A stretch of DNA of 64,000 nucleotides, from NCBI GenBank assembly GCA_964001305.1, contig CAXFAI010000036.1, positions 193,943-257,942 of the forward strand, in the 5' to 3' direction. This document shows, one piece after another, positions 7,889 through 19,600 of the stretch. Each line of letters opens with the position of its first letter. Position 1 is the stretch's first letter. The notes beneath the pieces were generated by a model, which saw only the letters and a list, made by a program, of their open reading frames with translations, did no database searches and was not told the DNA's origin. Made by a program: the position numbers and the translations under genes. The DNA comes from CAJXMH01 sp964001305. Its GTDB lineage: Bacteria > Bacteroidota > Bacteroidia > Flavobacteriales_E > Vicingaceae.

Positions 7889-10180
7889 CTATACTTTCTC
7901 TTTTGGGATTTCATTCAATTTAATTGCAGGTGGATTCTTTTGAAGAACCTTCATCCTGCCGTCAATCTCTTTCATCATTCTGCTTGCTTCTCCACTATCA
8001 ATTCTACCCCTTTTCTGAAGTCGCTCTATCGTTTTACTCTCATAATTCAAAAGCGAACGGACTGCCTGTTGTGTAGAAACTGCTTTGTAAACCGCAGGGT
8101 AATTCTTTCTCAAATTTCTTAAAAATGTTTGTCCTTCTATCCGGTTTGCATTTATTTCACTTTCAATCATCAATAATGCTTCAGAATCTTCTTTATCTGT
8201 TCGCATTAGGCTTTCTACCAATTTTAAAGCCTCTTCTTGTGCCATTACAAAACTAACAGCACAATCATAACTCAACATCATTCGATCTAAGTACCAATCT
8301 TTTGCTAGCTTACCAACCATTGGCCAACGACTAACTTTACTTAATAATTCAGGAACCTTCCAGCTTTCTTCCAAATCCTTTCTTTCTGATAAGGCCACTC
8401 TACCACCTTGATCCAACAATTGACTAATATTATCACTCAATATTTTAACAGCCGTTCCTCCAAGTAAACCATCTTTAAATTGATGCCAATAACTACTCTT
8501 TTCTGCTTCTAAAAATCGCTTTCTCAATTCCGTTATTCCTTCATGTGACTCCAAGTCCTCAATACCAATTCGATCATCTTTACCAGGGAGGTAATTCTCC
8601 ACATGCATCCAATCAGACTTCTTTATAAATCGATCTTGCTTTAAACGATCTATCTGATTAGAAGCACTTTCATGCAAATAATCTCTTGCATTATTGATCA
8701 TTACTGCTTTTGCAGAACTCACTTTTGTTAATCCTAAATAATTAATTAAGTACTTAATTGTTGAAGCGTTTACTAATAATGTTAAGGTTACTATTCCTGC
8801 CGTGAAAAAGAGAAACTGATCTTTTATTTCTCTTGATATATATTGATCATCAACTCCTGCTACAATAAGTGCTAGCGCCAATCCAATAGCACCTCTAAGG
8901 GCTCCATACCAAACTATAATTGCGTCTTTTTTTGGTAAACCATAGCCTGCGTTTTTCATTAGTGGATACAATACAAAAATGACCAGGGCTCTCACAACAT
9001 GAATACCTACATAAAATATTCCCAAAAGCATAAAATCATTCAAGCTAAACACACTTCGCTCAGCTACAACGATACCTACAATTAAAAAAATGAGACAATT
9101 TGCAATAAAACCGGCTAACTCCCAAAATTCGTGCATAAAATGCTCAACTTGAGGGCTAATACGAGAGCGACCTACCCCACCAACTATTAACCCTAAGGCA
9201 ACTAAACCTAAAACACCAGAAACGTGAAAAGTGTGCTCTGCAATAAAAAAGGTTAGATAAGCTGTAGCAACGACTAAACTAGTTTCTACCAAAGCATCAT
9301 TAAATACATTCTTAATCCAATTGATAACTATGTAACCAAACACCGCACCTATCAATAAGCCGCCAAAGGCTACTCTAAAAAATTCTACAATTGGACTACC
9401 TTCTGTAGCTTGGCCAGTAATTCCCAAAAAGAAAACCATAAAAAGCACAATGGCTGTACCGTCATTTAATAATGACTCTCCTTCAATTAAAGTACCTAAC
9501 TTTTTACTTGCACCCAGTTCTTTTAGCAATGCAACAACGGCAACAGGGTCGGTAGCACTAACTATAGCACCAAACATAAGCGCTAATGACCAATTCCAAT
9601 CCATCAACCCTATTCCAAAATATTTTAAACCCATTGCGAGAGCTCCTGTTAAGCCCAAAGCCATTAATATACCTGGCACAGCTAATAAAATAGCATTCGT
9701 TGCTGATTTTTTAAATGTATGCAAGTCCATTGCAAAAGAGGCCTCAAAAATTAATATGGGTAAAAAGATAAAAAGCAGCATGTGAGGGTCAATGTTGGCT
9801 GCAAAATTGATAGCACCACTTATTCCTTCAAGGTTAACTTGCATTGAACCTATATCAATTCCCGATAAGTAACCTAAACGATTGGCAACCCCCATAAATA
9901 GTCCAATAATTAACAGCAGTACAGTAAATGGGAATGGACTTTTCTTTACAAAATGTCTAGTAGATACACCTATAATTATGGATAGTATAATAAATAATAA
10001 AGGTGCAGTATCAGTATGATGGGCATCATCTTGGCTTTCTTCCTGATGTTCATTCTCTTGAGCACTTACAACTTCTTGTTGATGATGGTTGCTATGTTCC
10101 TGAGCTAAAACTTCCGAAGCATCAAAAAACAAGAATACTGGAATTAATAAAAAAAGCGAACTTTTAAGAATTTGCTTCAT
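7889..10180 (-). CDS. CPA1-family Na+(K+)/H+ antiporter with long C-terminal tail
   Basis: This 763-residue polytopic transporter probably exchanges monovalent cations for protons. The N-terminus has a signal-like hydrophobic segment (residues 1-26), then a His/Glu-rich stretch (about 28-60) that would lie outside the cytosol, then about 12 spans. The core carries FGAIVSATDPVAVVALLKEL and EGESLLNDGTAIVLF, the second containing the ND pair typical of electroneutral CPA1 exchangers. After the last span (about residue 485), about 280 mostly charged residues form a cytosolic regulatory tail, much longer than in minimal NhaP proteins. The sequence does not decide ion choice (Na+, K+ or Li+). The gene is monocistronic and divergent from the adhesin-like gene at 10443. 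Confidence 0.85.
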   Translation of the reverse strand: MKQILKSSLFLLIPVFLFFDASEVLAQEHSNHHQQEVVSAQENEHQEESQDDAHHTDTAPLLFIILSIIIGVSTRHFVKKSPFPFTVLLLIIGLFMGVANRLGYLSGIDIGSMQVNLEGISGAINFAANIDPHMLLFIFLPILIFEASFAMDLHTFKKSATNAILLAVPGILMALGLTGALAMGLKYFGIGLMDWNWSLALMFGAIVSATDPVAVVALLKELGASKKLGTLIEGESLLNDGTAIVLFMVFFLGITGQATEGSPIVEFFRVAFGGLLIGAVFGYIVINWIKNVFNDALVETSLVVATAYLTFFIAEHTFHVSGVLGLVALGLIVGGVGRSRISPQVEHFMHEFWELAGFIANCLIFLIVGIVVAERSVFSLNDFMLLGIFYVGIHVVRALVIFVLYPLMKNAGYGLPKKDAIIVWYGALRGAIGLALALIVAGVDDQYISREIKDQFLFFTAGIVTLTLLVNASTIKYLINYLGLTKVSSAKAVMINNARDYLHESASNQIDRLKQDRFIKKSDWMHVENYLPGKDDRIGIEDLESHEGITELRKRFLEAEKSSYWHQFKDGLLGGTAVKILSDNISQLLDQGGRVALSERKDLEESWKVPELLSKVSRWPMVGKLAKDWYLDRMMLSYDCAVSFVMAQEEALKLVESLMRTDKEDSEALLMIESEINANRIEGQTFLRNLRKNYPAVYKAVSTQQAVRSLLNYESKTIERLQKRGRIDSGEASRMMKEIDGRMKVLQKNPPAIKLNEIPKEKV

Positions 10181-10442
10181 ATTTAGAAAGTATAGTAGAT
10201 TATTAAAAAGTTGTCCATAAAGATAGAAACATATTTAACAATCATTTACATTTTAGAATTTTACATTGTATTCACATTAAAATGTTAAATATTTTAACTT
10301 TTAATAAGAAATATTTGTATGTATTTTAAAAAGCATGTATGTTTGAAAGGTTGCAATTTTTTCTACGCAACCAACACGAAGAATAACTAACTATTAATCA
10401 AAGCCTTACAAAGGTAACTAACTAACTAAATTATTATTAACT

Positions 10443-13400
10443 ATGAAAAAGCTAATACTTAATTGCTTTTCGCTATGCTCCCTCATGCTTTTTGCATTGG
10501 GGATGGTAGGTCAAACCTACACATATGACTTAAACTTTGTTGCCGACCAAGGCAACCCGGGTGGTGTATTTACTGGTGGTGATGCTACATCTGGAGGAAC
10601 TACATTAATTAGTGGTTCTGCAGCTAGCAATAGCTGGTCTGCTCCATATGCCATTCCTTTCTCATTCAACTATTTTGGGAACGCAGTTACCCATTTAAAG
10701 GTAAGTGGAAATGGAGTAGTTACTTTTGACACAACTGCAACGGTCATACCTTCCGATAACAACACCAATTTACCAGCTTTAAATGCTACAGGTGTTCCAA
10801 GTAACTCAATTATGGGTTTTTGGGATGCATTTACCGGTAGTGCTCCCACAGGTTCTAATGATGCTGTTTATGCCCAATTATATGGAACAGCTCCTAATCA
10901 GCAATTGTGGATCAGGTATTTTTCTTATGAATATGGAAGCACAGGTACTGCATCTGTATCGTCATTTTCCTATTGGGCGATCGTTTTAGAAGAGTCGACC
11001 GATAAAGTATATGTTGTAGACATGAACTACCACAACAATGGAGCAAGTTTAACTACAACTATTGGACTTCAAGAAGACACGACTAATTTTGTACAAGTTG
11101 GCTCCACTAATACCGTTCCAATGGGAGCAGGAAGCAGTGGTGCTGCTGATAACGATTATTATGAATTCACTCCTAGAATTGTTGTTGCCAATGATGCTGG
11201 TACAGTTTCTATTGATGCTCCAACTAGCCCATTAACTCCTGGTAGTCAAGCAGTAAATGCTACAATCATTAATCAAGGTACAAGTACTTTAAATTCAGCT
11301 ACAGTAAATTGGAGTGTAAATGGAATGGTTCAAACTCCTTTTTCATATGCAGGTTCTTTAGCTAATGGGGCAACTGCTTCTGTTACTTTAGGAAACTACA
11401 ATTTCACTGGTATTTCAAACATTGAAGTATGGACTAGTATGCCAAATGGAGTTGCTGACGGAAATCCTAGCAACGACACAATTAGAGCTACTGTTTATCC
11501 TGGCTTAAGCGGAACATATACAATTGACAGTACAGCAGCTACCGGAGGAACAAACTTTAATAGTTTTGCGGATTTTGAAAATGCAATCAATCAAGGTGGT
11601 TTATTAGGTCCGATTACTGTTAATGTGGCAGCAGGAACATACAATGAAAGCCTTTTATTAGAGAATATTCTAGGCTCATCTTCAACAAACACCATTACTA
11701 TTGATGGTGGTGATTCTTCTAGTACAATCTTAAATTCTTCAGCAGGATTTTATGGGATTGCTATTGTAAATACAGATTATGTGACTATTCAAAATTTAGG
11801 ACTTATTAATACGTCAACAAGTGCCATGAATGTCATTTTTGGCGACAGTGCAGACTATAATACAGTACAGAATTGTGAATTAATCGTAAGCACAAGTTCA
11901 ACCAGTTCATTAGTAAACAATATTGGAACTTCTTCTAGTATCACAACTAGGAGTACTAATGCATTTGCAAACTACAATACGGTAAATAACAACCACATGA
12001 TTGGTGGTTATTATGGAGTTTATTTTTATGGTGGTTCTTCCTCTATTCAAACAGGAAATCAAGCCAATAATAATGATTTAGATAGTGTTTATTATTATGG
12101 TCTTTATAGCTACTACCAAGACTTTGTTGTATTTACAAGTAATGATGTGGATATGCTTTCAAGAGGAAACACCTCTGGTGATGGATTCTATGGGGCTTAT
12201 ATGAGCAACTTTAATGTTTCTTCAAACTACTTAATAGCATTAGATTATGGCTTTTATATCTCTAATTCATCTACTGCAACTCCTGGCATTGTTCAACGTT
12301 CTTTAATTTCGAACAATATGATTGGAAGTGGAACAGATTATGGAATGTACCTTTATTCTGTTGATAGTGTTGACGTTTTCCACAATACCATTGCTACTGA
12401 TGGAACTAGTAGTCCAGCATTTCAAATTGGACAAAGTACCTCTTACAGAATAGGTGGCTATGATGTGAGAAATAACATTTTTGCCTCAAGTAATACAGAA
12501 GCTTTTGAAACAACCACTGCTATAAGTGATACAGTAATGTCCACTTTTGACTATAATGTATTTTATTCCTTAGGAACAAATGTTGTAAACATAAGTGGTA
12601 CGCAATACACAAGCTTAGCTGCTTATCAAACCGCTTCTCCTACTTTCAATATGAATTCTCATGAAGGAGACCCTTTATTTGTTAGTCTAACTGATTTGCA
12701 TGTTTCTGGTTCAATAGCTAATGATGTTGGAGACAATACAGTGGGAATTACAGTTGACATAGATGGAGATACAAGACCACTAGCACCATCAACAACAGTT
12801 GACATTGGAGCAGATGAATTTTCTCCACCTGCTTGTCCTTTCCCTGGTGGATTAACTGCTACCAATATTTCTAGTGATTCAGCTGATTTAGTTTGGATGG
12901 AAAATGGCACTGCTACAACTTGGTATTTAGAATGGGGACCTGCAGGTTTTACTCAAGGAACAGGGCTACTTGTTACAGTAGGCACCAACCCTTCGTATAC
13001 ACTTAAAGGCCTCAATCCTGCTACTGCATATGAATACTATGTAAGATCATACTGTGCAGCAGGTGATACTAGTGCTTGGTCTACTTCTTACACATTCAGC
13101 ACTTCAATCGCTGGGCCAAGAGGAGTAAGTTGTGTAACAGGAAATCCAACTGTGATTTTTTCTGAGGAATTTGACGCGCAAGGCGGATGGACTGGAAACA
13201 TAAGCACTGCGGCTGTTGCTGGAGATTGGAATTTTGGTAAATCTGGTAGCACTGGATCAAGTAATACAGGTCCTTCAGCTGCTCACAGTGGTTCAAACTA
13301 TGTTTACGTTGAAGCTACAGGTTCTGCAGGTTCTCCTTGGGGAACACATGCTATAATGGTTTCTCCTGCAATTGATTTGACGGCAGTTACTGATTCAGCT

Positions 13401-16385
13401 GAATTATCATTTTGGCTGCATGCCTATGGACAGTCTATGGGAACATTAGATGTGGGGGTTTCTACTTCTGCAAGTGGACCATTTACTTCCTTATTCAATT
13501 ATACCGGTCAAATTCAATCGGCAGACACTGACCCTTGGGTTAATGTAGGCGCGAGACTTGATGCTTATGTTGGTCAAGTTATTTATTTGCAATTTGACTT
13601 TTTAATTGGGAATAATTATTTCAGTGATATTGGAATAGACCTTTTAGAAGTTACTTCTTGTGCTAGTTGCTCTGCTCCATCTAACTCAATGACATCTGCA
13701 ATTACACCTACATCGGCTCAATTTAATTGGATTGAAAATGGTCTTGCAACTCAATGGGAAGTAGAGTACGACACCACTGGATTTACTTTGGGAACAGGTA
13801 ATTCAATGGTAGTAAATACAGATACATTCTTAAACGTTACTACGCTAACTTCTCAAACTGCTTATGATTGGTATGTGAGAGCTATATGTAGCCCTGGAGA
13901 TACAAGTTCATGGTCTTTAGTTGAGACTTTCCTAACACCTTGTCCTGCTATTTCAACTTTTCCTGTTGTTGAGAATTTTGAAAACAATTTAGCATGCTGG
14001 ACTCAATCCAATGTTTCAGGAACCGCAAATTGGACAACTGCAGCAGCAAATCAGAATGCAACAGTTACTCCATTAAATGGAAGCAATCTTGGATTATTTT
14101 ACTCAGGTAACTATAACGATGATGCTTCTTATTTGATCTCTCCAGCATTAGACTTAAGCGGTTTAACTGCACCACAATTAAGCTTTTTCTACACGCAAGT
14201 TGATTGGAGCGGAGACCAGGATACCTTAGGAGTTTACTACAAAACTTCAGCTTCAGGTTCTTGGACTTATTTAACTTCATATAATACTTCAGTTTCATCA
14301 TGGACGCAGGAAACTATCTTGCTACCAAACGCTAGCTCTGACTATTATGTAGCTTTCTTAGGTTACTCTGGATACGGAAGAGGTGTTACATTAGATAGTA
14401 TTGTAGTTGAAGAAGCTCCAGCTTGTATTGCACCTACAATGGCTATGGCTAATGTTTTAAGCACAGACTCTGCTGTATTATCTTGGGTTGAAAATAATTC
14501 GGCTATGATGTGGGAAATCAGCTATGGGATGACAGGTTTCACTGCAGGAAATGGCACTCAATATTTTACTTCTTCAAATCCTGATACGCTAAGTATGTTA
14601 ATGGCTAATACTAGCTATGATTATTATGTACGAGCGATTTGTGGTGCTGGAGATACAAGTGCTTGGTCGGCAGCAGTAACTTTCACTACTCCATGTATGA
14701 CAATGTCTACATTCCCATACGTTGAGAATTTTGAAAATAGTTTAAACTGTTGGACTCAAACTAATGTTTCTGGTTCTGCTTCTTGGATTGAAGCTACAGG
14801 AAATCAAAATGGTTCTGTTACTCCATTAAATGGAAATGGATTAGCATTGTTCTATTCAGCTAACTATAATGATGATGCCTCTTACTTAATTTCTCCATCA
14901 CTTGATTTAAGTGGATTAAGTGCTCCTGAATTGAGTTTCTTCTATACTCAATTAGATTGGAGTGGAGATCAAGATACCTTAGGAGTTTATTATAAAACTT
15001 CTGCTACAGGAACATGGACTTATTTAGCATCATATAATTCATCTGTGAGTGCTTGGACCCAAGTAACCCTGAGTTTACCAAATCCTAGTGGCGATTACTA
15101 CATTGGATTCTTAGGATACTCTGGATACGGAAGAGGTGTTACTTTAGATAGCTTAGTAATTGAAGATCCTGTTATGGCAGTTTGTGGAGTTCCAACTCAA
15201 TTAAGTTCATCAAGCATTACAACTAGTTCTGCTATGTTAAACTGGATTGACACCAATACAACAATGGCACCTGAATATCAATACAGCTATGGACCTACTG
15301 GCTTTACTGCAGGTTCAGGAACAGAAATGGTTGTTACAACTAATTCTGCAATGGTAAGCTCATTGATGAGCAATACAACCTATGATTGGTATGCAAGAAG
15401 CATATGTGCTGTTGGAGATACATCTATGTGGTCTTCTGTTGCAAGCTTTACAACTGCTTTACCTTATTATCCTATCGGCACCATTAATACAGAAGATGCA
15501 AATGGTGATGCTGATTCTACAAATGTAGAATGTATCACTTCAGGTATAGTTGTTGGATATGACCGTAGAGGTGGTAATGGTTATGAAGTTGCCATTATTG
15601 ACATGTCATCAGGTGTTCAAGAAGGAATTACCTTGTTTGATTTTAATGACGTAAGCAATTACACCCCTGCAACAGGTGATTCCATTAAAGTTTGGGGTAG
15701 TGTTGATCAATTTAGAGGTTTAATTCAATTCAGACCTGACTCAATTTCTTTAATTAGTTCAAATGTTAGCTTACCAACTCCGATTGTAAGTAATGTATTG
15801 GACGAAACAACTGAATCGAAATTGATAAACATGACTGAGAAGTTTATTTTGTTAGACCCAAGTTCTACAGGTAGCTTTAATGCTTATGCTTGGAGACTAT
15901 CAGTTCCAACTGATACCATTTTAATTCGAGTGGATGCTGACTCTGATATAGATGATAGCTTAGCTATTTCTACCAATGCATGGGTTATAGGAGATACCAT
16001 TTGCGGATTAATTGGTGTTGGTGGTCAGTATGACTTCAATGCACCATTCCTTGGAGATTACCAAGTATTCCCAAATAGTTGGGCTGACATTACAATTTGT
16101 AGATTGCCAGTTGGGATCAATGAAAATGAATCTAACCATTCAATTTCTATTTACCCAAATCCAACAAATGGTCAGTTTACAATTAAAACTTCAGGATTAA
16201 CAAATGCAAATGCATTAGTTACGGTAAGAGACATTAGTGGACGAGTAATTTTTGAAGAAAATATTGCTCAAAGCAATCAAGCATTCACTAAAGTTTATGA
16301 CTTGTCCAATTATGCTAAAGGATTGTATTTCATCAACCTTATGGATGGAAACAATCAACAAACTTTCAAATTAATTGTACAGTAA
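10443..16385 (+). CDS. Giant T9SS-secreted multidomain protein (beta-helix, Fn3, MAM-like)
   Basis: This 1,980-residue secreted protein has a signal peptide (about 1-23, cleaved before QTYTYD). A beta-sandwich domain (about 24-250) is followed by a CARDB-like domain (about 255-355) and a right-handed parallel beta-helix region (about 360-790) closing with VDIGADEF. Then come alternating Fn3 (for example about 800-880) and jelly-roll/MAM-like modules, an OB-like domain (about 1675-1895), and a T9SS type A sorting domain over the last 85 or so residues (SIYPNPTNGQF, DISGRVI, GLYFINL). The protein should cross the outer membrane through the type IX system and be anchored or released at the surface. 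Substrate or adhesion partner is unknown. A strong terminator follows. A paralogous giant gene lies downstream. Confidence 0.82.
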   Translation: MKKLILNCFSLCSLMLFALGMVGQTYTYDLNFVADQGNPGGVFTGGDATSGGTTLISGSAASNSWSAPYAIPFSFNYFGNAVTHLKVSGNGVVTFDTTATVIPSDNNTNLPALNATGVPSNSIMGFWDAFTGSAPTGSNDAVYAQLYGTAPNQQLWIRYFSYEYGSTGTASVSSFSYWAIVLEESTDKVYVVDMNYHNNGASLTTTIGLQEDTTNFVQVGSTNTVPMGAGSSGAADNDYYEFTPRIVVANDAGTVSIDAPTSPLTPGSQAVNATIINQGTSTLNSATVNWSVNGMVQTPFSYAGSLANGATASVTLGNYNFTGISNIEVWTSMPNGVADGNPSNDTIRATVYPGLSGTYTIDSTAATGGTNFNSFADFENAINQGGLLGPITVNVAAGTYNESLLLENILGSSSTNTITIDGGDSSSTILNSSAGFYGIAIVNTDYVTIQNLGLINTSTSAMNVIFGDSADYNTVQNCELIVSTSSTSSLVNNIGTSSSITTRSTNAFANYNTVNNNHMIGGYYGVYFYGGSSSIQTGNQANNNDLDSVYYYGLYSYYQDFVVFTSNDVDMLSRGNTSGDGFYGAYMSNFNVSSNYLIALDYGFYISNSSTATPGIVQRSLISNNMIGSGTDYGMYLYSVDSVDVFHNTIATDGTSSPAFQIGQSTSYRIGGYDVRNNIFASSNTEAFETTTAISDTVMSTFDYNVFYSLGTNVVNISGTQYTSLAAYQTASPTFNMNSHEGDPLFVSLTDLHVSGSIANDVGDNTVGITVDIDGDTRPLAPSTTVDIGADEFSPPACPFPGGLTATNISSDSADLVWMENGTATTWYLEWGPAGFTQGTGLLVTVGTNPSYTLKGLNPATAYEYYVRSYCAAGDTSAWSTSYTFSTSIAGPRGVSCVTGNPTVIFSEEFDAQGGWTGNISTAAVAGDWNFGKSGSTGSSNTGPSAAHSGSNYVYVEATGSAGSPWGTHAIMVSPAIDLTAVTDSAELSFWLHAYGQSMGTLDVGVSTSASGPFTSLFNYTGQIQSADTDPWVNVGARLDAYVGQVIYLQFDFLIGNNYFSDIGIDLLEVTSCASCSAPSNSMTSAITPTSAQFNWIENGLATQWEVEYDTTGFTLGTGNSMVVNTDTFLNVTTLTSQTAYDWYVRAICSPGDTSSWSLVETFLTPCPAISTFPVVENFENNLACWTQSNVSGTANWTTAAANQNATVTPLNGSNLGLFYSGNYNDDASYLISPALDLSGLTAPQLSFFYTQVDWSGDQDTLGVYYKTSASGSWTYLTSYNTSVSSWTQETILLPNASSDYYVAFLGYSGYGRGVTLDSIVVEEAPACIAPTMAMANVLSTDSAVLSWVENNSAMMWEISYGMTGFTAGNGTQYFTSSNPDTLSMLMANTSYDYYVRAICGAGDTSAWSAAVTFTTPCMTMSTFPYVENFENSLNCWTQTNVSGSASWIEATGNQNGSVTPLNGNGLALFYSANYNDDASYLISPSLDLSGLSAPELSFFYTQLDWSGDQDTLGVYYKTSATGTWTYLASYNSSVSAWTQVTLSLPNPSGDYYIGFLGYSGYGRGVTLDSLVIEDPVMAVCGVPTQLSSSSITTSSAMLNWIDTNTTMAPEYQYSYGPTGFTAGSGTEMVVTTNSAMVSSLMSNTTYDWYARSICAVGDTSMWSSVASFTTALPYYPIGTINTEDANGDADSTNVECITSGIVVGYDRRGGNGYEVAIIDMSSGVQEGITLFDFNDVSNYTPATGDSIKVWGSVDQFRGLIQFRPDSISLISSNVSLPTPIVSNVLDETTESKLINMTEKFILLDPSSTGSFNAYAWRLSVPTDTILIRVDADSDIDDSLAISTNAWVIGDTICGLIGVGGQYDFNAPFLGDYQVFPNSWADITICRLPVGINENESNHSISIYPNPTNGQFTIKTSGLTNANALVTVRDISGRVIFEENIAQSNQAFTKVYDLSNYAKGLYFINLMDGNNQQTFKLIVQ
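13942..15173 (+). repeat. Tandem duplication of an Fn3-MAM module inside the giant gene
   Basis: Two copies are offset by exactly 753 bp (251 codons). The motif GAGAATTTTG occurs at 13971 and 14724, and GGATACGGAAGAGG near 14370 and 15123. The MAM-like halves (about 13942-14420 and 14695-15173) remain very similar at nucleotide level, indicating fairly recent duplication or gene conversion. Confidence 0.8.
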
Positions 16386-16402
16386 TCCAATTTAAATTAA
16401 TG

Positions 16403-16433
16403 AAAACGGCGCCTTTCGGCGCCGTTTTTTTTT
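16403..16433 (+). terminator. Strong Rho-independent terminator
   Basis: A perfect GC-rich stem AACGGCGCC/GGCGCCGTT with a TTTC loop is followed by nine T residues, 18 nt after the giant gene's stop. Confidence 0.95.
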
Positions 16434-16650
16434 GTTCAAACTTGACATTCTGCTATTTAAATACAATCTAAATAAGCCTATAATACTTATTAACAAAGAA
16501 ACACAGACCTAATTCATTGGCTTTAAATGGCTAAACACATTTAATTTTACTTATGAATTAAAAAAAGTGTTGAACGTTAAGCTTATTTAACATAAATTTA
16601 ATGGCCTCGAAATTATAACCTAACAGAATAATAAATATTAACTAACCACT

Positions 16651-19600
16651 ATGAAAAAGCTGTTACTTTTAATTGGATTAACCTTTACGTTAACCTTTTC
16701 ACAAAAATTATATTCACAATGCACAGGAGCCCAGTCTTCAATAGATTTAACGATTGACTTTACAGGAGACTCTTATCCTGAAGAGGATGCTTGGAAAATC
16801 ATAAATACAAGCACTGGTGCAACAGTCGATTCTGTATGTTTTGGAGTGTATTCCTCAGGAGGGACGGCTAACATCACGCTTTGTCTTGATACAGGTATCA
16901 CCTATGTTTTACAAGCACTAGATGACTATGGGGATGGGCTTGATGGATCATCTTGGTCAATAGATTATACTTTTGGAGGAAACATTGGCACCTTAGGAAG
17001 CAATAATTATAATGTTGCAATTAACAATCCCTACTGCGGAGCAAGTTATTCCAATAATGAAGTAGCGGATTCTATTTCTTTCTATGTAACCTATGTTGCA
17101 GCGCCATCTTGCTTACCACCAACTTCACTTACTAGCTCTAATGTTAGTTCTAGCAGTGCTGATTTAAGCTGGACAGAAAACAATGGGGCAAGCAGTTGGA
17201 ATCTTGAATATGGTCCAAGTGGATTTACACCTGGAACTGGCACAACTGTTAATATAAACTCAAACCCATATACACTTACTGGATTAAATGCAGCTGCAGC
17301 ATACGACTGGCATATAAATTCCGATTGTGGTGGTTCTACAAGTCCTAACGCATTTGGTGGAAGTTTCACAACTTTATTTAATTCGCCAAGAACAATTACA
17401 TGTAACACAGGCAATTTAACTTCAACATTTACTGAAGAATTTGACAATACAAACTTTTGGACTGGTGATATAGGCTCCGGCACAACTGCTAGAATGTGGA
17501 ACATCATTTCTGGATCAACTGGTTCAGGAAGTACAGGGCCGACTGGCGCGCATAGTGGAAGCACTTATTTATATTATGAAGCCTCAAGTGGAACACCAAC
17601 TCAAGCAACTATTGTTTCCAATGCGATTGACTTAACAGGAGCAATTCAAGTAGCAGATTTAAGTTTTTGGATGCATGCTTATGGAAGTTCAATGGGAACA
17701 TTTACACTTGGAGTTGGCACATCTTCAAGTGGACCATTTACAACTTTATTTACTTGGAATCAAGAACACCAAACTGCAAGCTCAGATCCGTGGGAAAACA
17801 TTGGAGTTGATTTAGATGCTTATATCGGACAAACAATTTACTTGCAAATGGACATGCTTCAAGGAAGCAATTATTATGGTGATATGTCTTTTGATCTTTT
17901 TGAAATTAAAACTTGTGCTAATTGTGTAGCTCCAACTGCTTTGAATTCATCAAATCTTTCAACCAGTTCCGCAGATTTAAGTTGGACAGAGAATGGAAGT
18001 GCAACACAATGGCAGATTGAATTTGGGACTGTAGGTTTCTCTCTTGGGAATGGAACTTCAATCCTAACTTCTTCTTTAACTCACTCGATTTCTGGATTAA
18101 GTGCAAACACCTCATATGATTCATATGTAAGATCCATATGCGGTCCAGCAGATACAAGTGCTTGGTCTGCATTGCACAATTTTAACACACCTTGTGCAGC
18201 AGTTAATTCGTTCCCATATATCGAAAATTTTGATGGAGGCCTTACAAATTCTGTTTGGAATTGCTGGAATGTAATCAATGATGACAGTGATGGCTATACC
18301 TGGTCGCAAGCTAGCACCTATATTACGCCAAGATCAGGATCAAATACAGCTCATGGAATGGGAAGTAACAATGACCACTTAATAAGCCCACAAATTGCTT
18401 TACCGGGTGCTATGAATATGAGGTTGAAAATCTATGATATCGTAGAAAGTTCTACATATCGAAATGATTACTATGTTTTAGTTTCTACAACTGGTACGGC
18501 TGTTTCTGATTTCACAGATACTTTGGCCTTTTACTCAGTTACAAATACTTCATGGACAGAAAGAATTATTGATTTATCGGCCTACAGCGGTATGAACATC
18601 TACATAGATTTCTGGCAAAATTATTCTGGCTCTACTTATTATGGCTTTGGTTTAGATGATTTTACTATTGAAGAAATTCCGGCTTGTGTAGCACCTACTG
18701 CTCTGACCTTAGATTCTTTAAGTTCAACTACAGCCTCTATTTCTTGGACTGATAATGCTGGAGCATCCAACTGGGATATTGAATATGATACAACAGGATT
18801 CACTCAAGGAACTGGTAATTCAACGACAGCTTCAAGTTCAGCACATACGATTAGTGGATTAACTGCAAATTCTAGTTATGACATCTACGTCAGAGCTGAT
18901 TGTGGTTCAAGTCAAAGTAGTTGGGTTGGTCCAATTACCGTTTATACAGGCTATTGTATTCCTTCACCTAGCTCAGTAGATAATAGTGGAATTACAAATG
19001 TTTCTTTTAGCACTGTAAATAATACAACGAGCACAGAAACCAACAATTATGGTGATTATTCTGCTATGGTTGGAGACATTTCTCAAACAACTACTGTTGC
19101 GGTAGATATCACCTATGAAACTGGGTACACTTATGTTACCGAAATTTGGATAGACTGGAATAACGATTTGGACTTTGAAGATGCGGGTGAAAATGTTTAC
19201 TCAGGAACATCTACCTCCGCAAATCCTACTACTCTCAATGCTAGCTTTGTAGTTCCATTAAATGCTCCACTTGGTCATCACAGAATGAGAATTGGAGGTG
19301 CTGACACAGGTCCTCCTACTCCATGTTATACTGGATCATATGGATCTTATGAAGACTATACTGTAAATGTGATAGCTCCTCCTTCTTGTCCTGCACCAAA
19401 TAGTGAATTAACCTCAAACATTTCATCCAATTCGTTTGATTTAAATTGGACTGAAGTAGGTAGTGCCACTACTTGGATGATTGAATATGATACTTCAGGA
19501 TTTGCACTAGGTACAGGTAACAATTCTGTGATTAGTTCTAATCCTACTACGATAAGTAGTCTTTTGGCAAATACTTCTTATGATATCTACTTAAGATCAA

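Noticed and set aside
10301..10320. Promoter -7 box (AATATTTG) for the first giant gene
   Set aside because: It deviates at the first base of the consensus and lacks a -33 element at the right spacing.
17091..17564. 157-codon minus-strand ORF opposite the second giant gene
   Set aside because: It lies wholly antisense to a repeat-rich, well-supported coding region. Its translation is low-complexity Val/Pro/Leu without motifs, as expected from the complement of Ser/Thr/Gly-rich codons.
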